A program made the position numbers and the translations under genes. Positions 6,123-9,024 of a stretch of DNA of 9,024 nt are shown here, one piece after another (the first letter of the stretch is position 1; every line of letters begins with the position of its first letter). The notes beneath the pieces were generated by a model, which saw only the letters and a list, made by a program, of their open reading frames with translations, did not search any database and was not told the origin of the DNA. Origin of the DNA: an uncultured Faecalibacterium sp. (GTDB lineage: Bacteria; Bacillota; Clostridia; Oscillospirales; Ruminococcaceae); NCBI GenBank assembly GCA_945982465.1, contig CAMFSB010000048.1, positions 1-9,024 of the forward strand, read 5' to 3'.

Positions 6123-6770
6123 ATGAAATCTGTATTGTTGATCGGCCTGGGCCGCCTGGGCCGCCACATGGCGGTAAAGCTGCATGAGCTGGACCACGAA
6201 GTAATGGCGGTGGATAAGAACGAACAGCGTGTAAACGACGCGCTGCCCTTTGTGACCAACGCCCAGATCGGCGACAGCACCGACGAGCAGTTCATTGCGT
6301 CGCTGGGGGTGCGCAACTTTGATTTGTGCGTGGTGACCATCGGCGACGATTTTCAAAGCTCGCTGGAAACCACCGCCCTGCTGAAGGACCTGGGCGCGCG
6401 GTTTGTGCTGGCCCGCGCCTCGCGGGAGGTGCACGCCAAGTTTCTGCTGCGCAACGGCGCCGACCAGATCCTGTACCCGGAAAAGCAGTCCGGCGACTGG
6501 GCCGCGGTGCGCTATACCAGCGACCATATCTTTGACTATATCCAGCTTTCGGGCCAGTACGCCATTTACGAAACGGCGGTGCCCGAAGCCTGGCTGGGCA
6601 AGACGCTTAAGGAACTGGCCGTGCGCCAGCGCTACCATGTGAACATCCTGGCCACCAAGCACAATGGGGTGCTGGACCCCATGCCCGGGGCAGAGCACGC
6701 GTTCCATGCTGAGGAAACGCTGCTGGTGCTGGGCGACAATAAGGACATCCAGAAGTTTTTGAAGCTGTGA
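6123..6770 (+). CDS. ktrA: Potassium uptake regulatory subunit KtrA (RCK/TrkA family)
   Basis: The 215-residue cytoplasmic protein has one RCK_N Rossmann domain (about 1-125) with the nucleotide loop GLGRLG (8-13) and the acidic residue at the end of strand 2 (D31), followed by one RCK_C domain (about 133-215). That single-unit length is typical of KtrA; TrkA of proteobacteria is a double unit. KtrA octamers bind ATP/ADP or NAD(H) at the N domain and open or close KtrB. In several Firmicutes the RCK_C domain also binds c-di-AMP, which shuts uptake; that this one does so is inference. ATG 6123 has AAGGAGAG (6106-6113) at nine bases. It is the last gene of the rightward block; a terminator follows. 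Confidence 0.95.
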   Translation: MKSVLLIGLGRLGRHMAVKLHELDHEVMAVDKNEQRVNDALPFVTNAQIGDSTDEQFIASLGVRNFDLCVVTIGDDFQSSLETTALLKDLGARFVLARASREVHAKFLLRNGADQILYPEKQSGDWAAVRYTSDHIFDYIQLSGQYAIYETAVPEAWLGKTLKELAVRQRYHVNILATKHNGVLDPMPGAEHAFHAEETLLVLGDNKDIQKFLKL

Positions 6771-6797
6771 CCGGACGGCCGCAGGCAGAAATACAAA

Positions 6798-6831
6798 AAA
6801 CAGGCCGGCCCCGGATGAGGCCGGCCTGTTT
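6798..6831. terminator. Bidirectional intrinsic terminator between ktrA and the DUF554 gene
   Basis: A 13-base perfect stem (6798-6810 with 6819-6831; arm AAACAGGCCGGCC) encloses an eight-base loop. On the minus strand the stem runs into six T (complement of A6795-6800), a strong end for the DUF554 transcript. On the plus strand the T run is only TTT before GCAG, so it is weaker for ktrA, but its position between convergent genes fits a shared terminator. Confidence 0.88.
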
Positions 6832-6849
6832 GCAGTTGCGATGCAGCGG

Positions 6850-7587
6850 TTATACCGGCAAAAGCCATAAGGCCAGCGCCGCAAGCGCCCGCCACAGCAC
6901 CGGCACCAGCAGGCCGGGCAGGAAATTTGCCACCTTGATGTGGTAGCTTTCGCTCATAAAATTCACGCCGATACAGGCCACCATTACAAAGCCGGCGGCG
7001 CAGATCTGGTGCAGCAGCTCGCCCTGCAGCACCGGGGCCAACCAGCCGGCGCACAGCGTGATGGCGCCCTGGTATATCAGCACCGGGATGGCAGAAAAGA
7101 TCACCCCCGGCCCCATGCCGGCGGCCAGTACAATGCTGGTGATGCCGTCCAGCACGCCTTTGGTGACCAGCGTGCTGGGGTCGCCCAGCAAGCCGTCGTT
7201 GATCGCCCCCACAATGGCCATGGCGCCCACGCAGTAGATCAGCGTGCCGTTGACAAAGCTCTGCGCAAAGCCGGAAAGATGCAGCGTGCGCTCCACCCAG
7301 CCGCCCAGCCTGTCCAGCCGGTCCTCAATGCCGATCACCTCGCCGGCCAGTGCGCCCAGGATCAGGCTGAACACCAGCATCAGCTCGCCCGACGAGGCCA
7401 GCGCCCCGGTAGCGGGGTCTGCGGTGACCATATTGGTAATGGCACCGTTCAGCCCGATCATGATGACCGCTAGCCCGGTGGCCCGGTGTACGGCGGTCTC
7501 CAGCCGGGGGCTGATGCCCTTTTTGATCAGCAGGCCGGCGCAGCCCCCTGCCACGATCATGCCCGCGTTTGCCAATGTTCCGATCAT
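6850..7587 (-). CDS. DUF554 family membrane protein (YdfK/YqgA-like)
   Basis: The 245-residue product is a multi-pass membrane protein with about seven to eight hydrophobic segments. It matches the DUF554 family along its length: MIGTLANAGMIVAGG at the N-terminus, FVNGTLIYCVGAMAIVGAIN (111-130), the GDPSTLVTKGVLDGITSI stretch (135-152) and GPGVIFSAIPVLIYQG (159-174). The function of the family is unknown; some members are called putative transporters or membrane proteins without proof. ATG 7585-7587 is preferred because GAGGGA (7595-7600) lies seven bases upstream. A GTG at 7600-7602 would add five residues (MRECE) and has its own AGGGA, so either may be used. It lies downstream of recG on the same strand with a 114-base gap, which holds a candidate promoter, so it may be transcribed on its own. 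Confidence 0.9.
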   Translation of the reverse strand: MIGTLANAGMIVAGGCAGLLIKKGISPRLETAVHRATGLAVIMIGLNGAITNMVTADPATGALASSGELMLVFSLILGALAGEVIGIEDRLDRLGGWVERTLHLSGFAQSFVNGTLIYCVGAMAIVGAINDGLLGDPSTLVTKGVLDGITSIVLAAGMGPGVIFSAIPVLIYQGAITLCAGWLAPVLQGELLHQICAAGFVMVACIGVNFMSESYHIKVANFLPGLLVPVLWRALAALALWLLPV

Positions 7588-7609
7588 TTCACATTCCCTC
7601 ACAGTTCCC
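7588..7609 (-). promoter_or_regulatory. Duplicated ribosome-binding sequence before the DUF554 gene
   Basis: On the minus strand the sequence holds AGGGAACTGTG followed at once by AGGGAATGTG, an imperfect tandem copy. The first copy is placed to serve the GTG at 7602-7600 and the second to serve the ATG at 7587-7585. Confidence 0.5.
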
Positions 7610-7619
7610 TGTACAGTCT

Positions 7620-7656
7620 GCGCGCTGCGCCGCGGCCAAGGCCCGGTGTGGCGCGC
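7620..7656. promoter_or_regulatory. Long GC-rich hairpin in the leader of the DUF554 gene
   Basis: Outer arms GCGCGC (7620-7625 with 7651-7656) pair perfectly, and inner pairs continue with three G-T wobbles and one unpaired base to a tiny loop at 7637-7640. If the candidate promoter at 7665-7691 is used, this hairpin would lie at the very 5' end of the minus-strand message. On the plus strand it is followed by TTTTT (7657-7661) and resembles a terminator, but no plus-strand gene precedes it. Confidence 0.5.
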
Positions 7657-7664
7657 TTTTTCAG

Positions 7665-7691
7665 TGTATACTTTTTTGTCCTGAAGTGCAA
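7665..7691 (-). promoter_or_regulatory. Candidate promoter of the DUF554 gene
   Basis: On the minus strand TATACA (7670-7665) is a fair -10 element, preceded by an A-rich spacer and TTGCAC (7691-7686) at a short 15-base spacing. The TATACA fits well but the -35 and spacing are suboptimal, so this is only a candidate. Confidence 0.35.
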
Positions 7692-7701
7692 GAGGGAAGC
7701 G

Positions 7702-9024
7702 TCAATTCATGGCGCCGGCCTTTTCAAACATGCGGTCTACCATCTGCGCCAGCAGGCGGTGTTCGGGGGCCTGCAGGGCAGGGTCCTGGGCCAGCATGGC
7801 CAACGCCTCGGCCTGGGCGGCGTTCAGCGTGCGGGTATCGGTCATCAGGTCCGCGATCTGCAGCGCCGGCAGGCCGTGCTGGCGGCTGCCAAAAAAGTCG
7901 CCGGGGCCGCGGGTCTCTAAATCGTACTGCGCCACCGCAAAGCCGTCGGTGGTGGAACACAAAAACTTCAGCCGCTTTTGCACGGCTTCGCCCTCGTGGT
8001 CGCTGACCAGGAAGCACCAGCTTTCGCCCGCGCCGCGCCCTACCCGGCCGCGCAGCTGGTGCAGCGCCGAAAGACCGTACCGTTCCGCGTTTTCGATCAC
8101 CATCACGGTGGCGTTGGGCACGTCCACCCCTACTTCGATCACGGTGGTGGACACCAGCGCGTCCAGCTCGCCGGCCTTGAATGCCTCCATCACGGCGGCC
8201 TTTTCCTTTGGCTTGAGCCGGCCGTGCATCAGCCCCACCCGGCGGCGGGGCAGCAAGGCCTTGGCGGTCTGCTCGTAATAGGTCTTTACCGCGTTCAGCG
8301 CGGTGTCGCTCTCCTCAATGGCTGGGCACACGATGGAGGCCTGATGCCCGGCGGCGATCTCCCGGTCGAGGAAGCCGTACAAATCTGCCCGTCGCTTGCC
8401 GGTCAAATAGCGGGTCTTGACGGGCTGGCGGCCCGGCGGCAGTTCGTCCAATACCGAAATGTCCAGATCGCCGTACAGCAGCAGCCCCAGCGTGCGGGGA
8501 ATGGGAGTGGCGCTCATCACCAAAAGGTGCGGCCGCTGTGCCTTGCCCGCCAGCAGCCCGCGCTGCCGCACGCCGAACCGGTGCTGCTCGTCGATGACGG
8601 CCAGCCCCAGACGGTAAAATTCCACACCCTCGCTCAAAATGGCGTGGGTTCCCACCACCACATCGGCTGCGCCGCTGCGCAGGGCGGCCAGCGCGGCCCG
8701 CTTGGCGGCGGCCCGCATACCGCCGGTCAGCAGCACAATGTTCAGCCCAAAGCTGCCCAGCGTCCGGGCCAGGCTGTCGGCATGCTGCTGCGCCAGAATT
8801 TCGGTGGGGGCCATCAGCGTGGCCTGATAGCCGTTTTGGGCGGCCGCCCAGATGGCGGCGGCGGCCACCAGCGTTTTGCCGCTGCCCACATCGCCCTGCA
8901 GCAGCCGGTTCATGGCGGTGGGGCCGGCGATGTCGGCCAGGATCTCCCCGGCGGCCCGGCCGTGCGCGCCGGGGCGGGCAAAGCGCCGGCTCCGCCAGAC
9001 CCCCCCCGCCGCCCCCCCCCCCAC
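7702..9024 (-). CDS. recG: ATP-dependent DNA helicase RecG, C-terminal part (partial, 5' end outside window)
   Basis: The frame gives the last ~440 residues of RecG, the superfamily 2 helicase that remodels stalled forks and Holliday junctions. Helicase motifs, counted from the window edge, are GDVGSGKT (44-51, Walker A), DEQHRFG (145-151, motif II), SATPIPRT (171-178, motif III), STTVIEVGVDVPNA (292-305, motif V) and HQLRGRVGRG (322-331, motif VI). The RecG-specific tail LETRGPGDFFGSRQHGLP (369-386) separates it from PriA and Mfd. A complete RecG is about 680-700 residues, so roughly 250 N-terminal residues (wedge/OB domain) lie beyond the window. Residues 1-14 do not look like RecG, and 17-22 read RPGAHG where the family has LTGAQR; this probably reflects sequence error at the edge (see findings), not a real change. 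The stop TGA is at 7702-7704; no clear terminator follows. Confidence 0.95.
   Translation of the reverse strand: MGGGAAGGVWRSRRFARPGAHGRAAGEILADIAGPTAMNRLLQGDVGSGKTLVAAAAIWAAAQNGYQATLMAPTEILAQQHADSLARTLGSFGLNIVLLTGGMRAAAKRAALAALRSGAADVVVGTHAILSEGVEFYRLGLAVIDEQHRFGVRQRGLLAGKAQRPHLLVMSATPIPRTLGLLLYGDLDISVLDELPPGRQPVKTRYLTGKRRADLYGFLDREIAAGHQASIVCPAIEESDTALNAVKTYYEQTAKALLPRRRVGLMHGRLKPKEKAAVMEAFKAGELDALVSTTVIEVGVDVPNATVMVIENAERYGLSALHQLRGRVGRGAGESWCFLVSDHEGEAVQKRLKFLCSTTDGFAVAQYDLETRGPGDFFGSRQHGLPALQIADLMTDTRTLNAAQAEALAMLAQDPALQAPEHRLLAQMVDRMFEKAGAMN
8999..9022. other. Cytosine homopolymer runs at the window edge, likely sequence error
   Basis: Runs of eight C (9000-9007) and eleven C (9012-9022) separated by GCCG occur at the extreme end, unlike anything else in the window. 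They would encode a Gly-rich stretch that does not fit RecG. This looks like a low-quality contig end. Confidence 0.6.

Noticed and set aside
4496..6340. 614-codon open frame on the minus strand opposite ktrB
   Set aside because: It is antisense to clear ktrB and phosphoesterase coding sequence, and its product is a Gln/His/Arg-rich low-complexity string typical of GC-rich shadows.
7620..7661. Plus-strand terminator or end of a hidden plus-strand gene
   Set aside because: The hairpin plus T5 looks like a terminator on +, but no plus-strand coding sequence precedes it; the opposite strand encodes DUF554.

Overview
The window looks like chromosomal DNA of a GC-rich member of the Clostridia, most likely the Oscillospiraceae/Ruminococcaceae gut group (Faecalibacterium, Gemmiger and Subdoligranulum-like). 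This is inferred from protein style, the strong G/C preference at third codon positions, AGGAGG-type ribosome sites, a Firmicute-type KtrAB potassium system and a DUF554 membrane protein. No marker gene here fixes the genus. I see no insertion sequence, phage gene, tRNA, rRNA or CRISPR array. Coding density is high, and no stretch over 300 bases lacks a gene.

Layout, left to right. (1) 1-237 is the C-terminal end of a UgpC/MsmK-type sugar-ABC-transporter ATPase on +, ending at a strong terminator (266-302). (2) A leftward block on the minus strand follows: a serine-peptidase-S11-like (D-Ala-D-Ala carboxypeptidase fold) protein (2420-3763), nicotinate phosphoribosyltransferase pncB (898-2343), a hairpin terminator (749-784), and a small membrane protein of the PF06541 'putative ABC transporter permease' family (333-746). 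(3) A 230-base divergent promoter region (3764-3993) separates this from a rightward block: a calcineurin-like phosphoesterase (3994-4659), the potassium channel subunit ktrB (4736-6085) and its regulator ktrA (6123-6770), closed by a terminator (6798-6831). (4) A second minus-strand pair follows: a DUF554 membrane protein (6850-7587) and the C-terminal two thirds of the helicase recG (7702-9024, running off the window).

How the genes work together. KtrB and KtrA make a two-component K+ uptake system: KtrB forms the pore, and the cytoplasmic RCK protein KtrA gates it by nucleotide binding and probably by c-di-AMP. The phosphoesterase lies just upstream and may share the transcript. PncB belongs to NAD salvage and lies 76 bases downstream of the carboxypeptidase-like gene, so the two are probably co-transcribed. 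RecG is housekeeping DNA repair.

The most notable observation is that the S11-like protein has lost key residues in all three catalytic motifs (SxxK to SLTQ, SxN to NAN, KTG to KTD) while keeping its signal peptide, fold length and C-terminal membrane anchor. It looks like a secreted, membrane-anchored pseudo-enzyme. Smaller points are an altered metal motif in the phosphoesterase, a nearly symmetric -10 element in the divergent promoter region, an awkward start for the PF06541 gene, and apparent sequence error in the last ~75 bases. I did not find a convincing wholly new multi-gene system.
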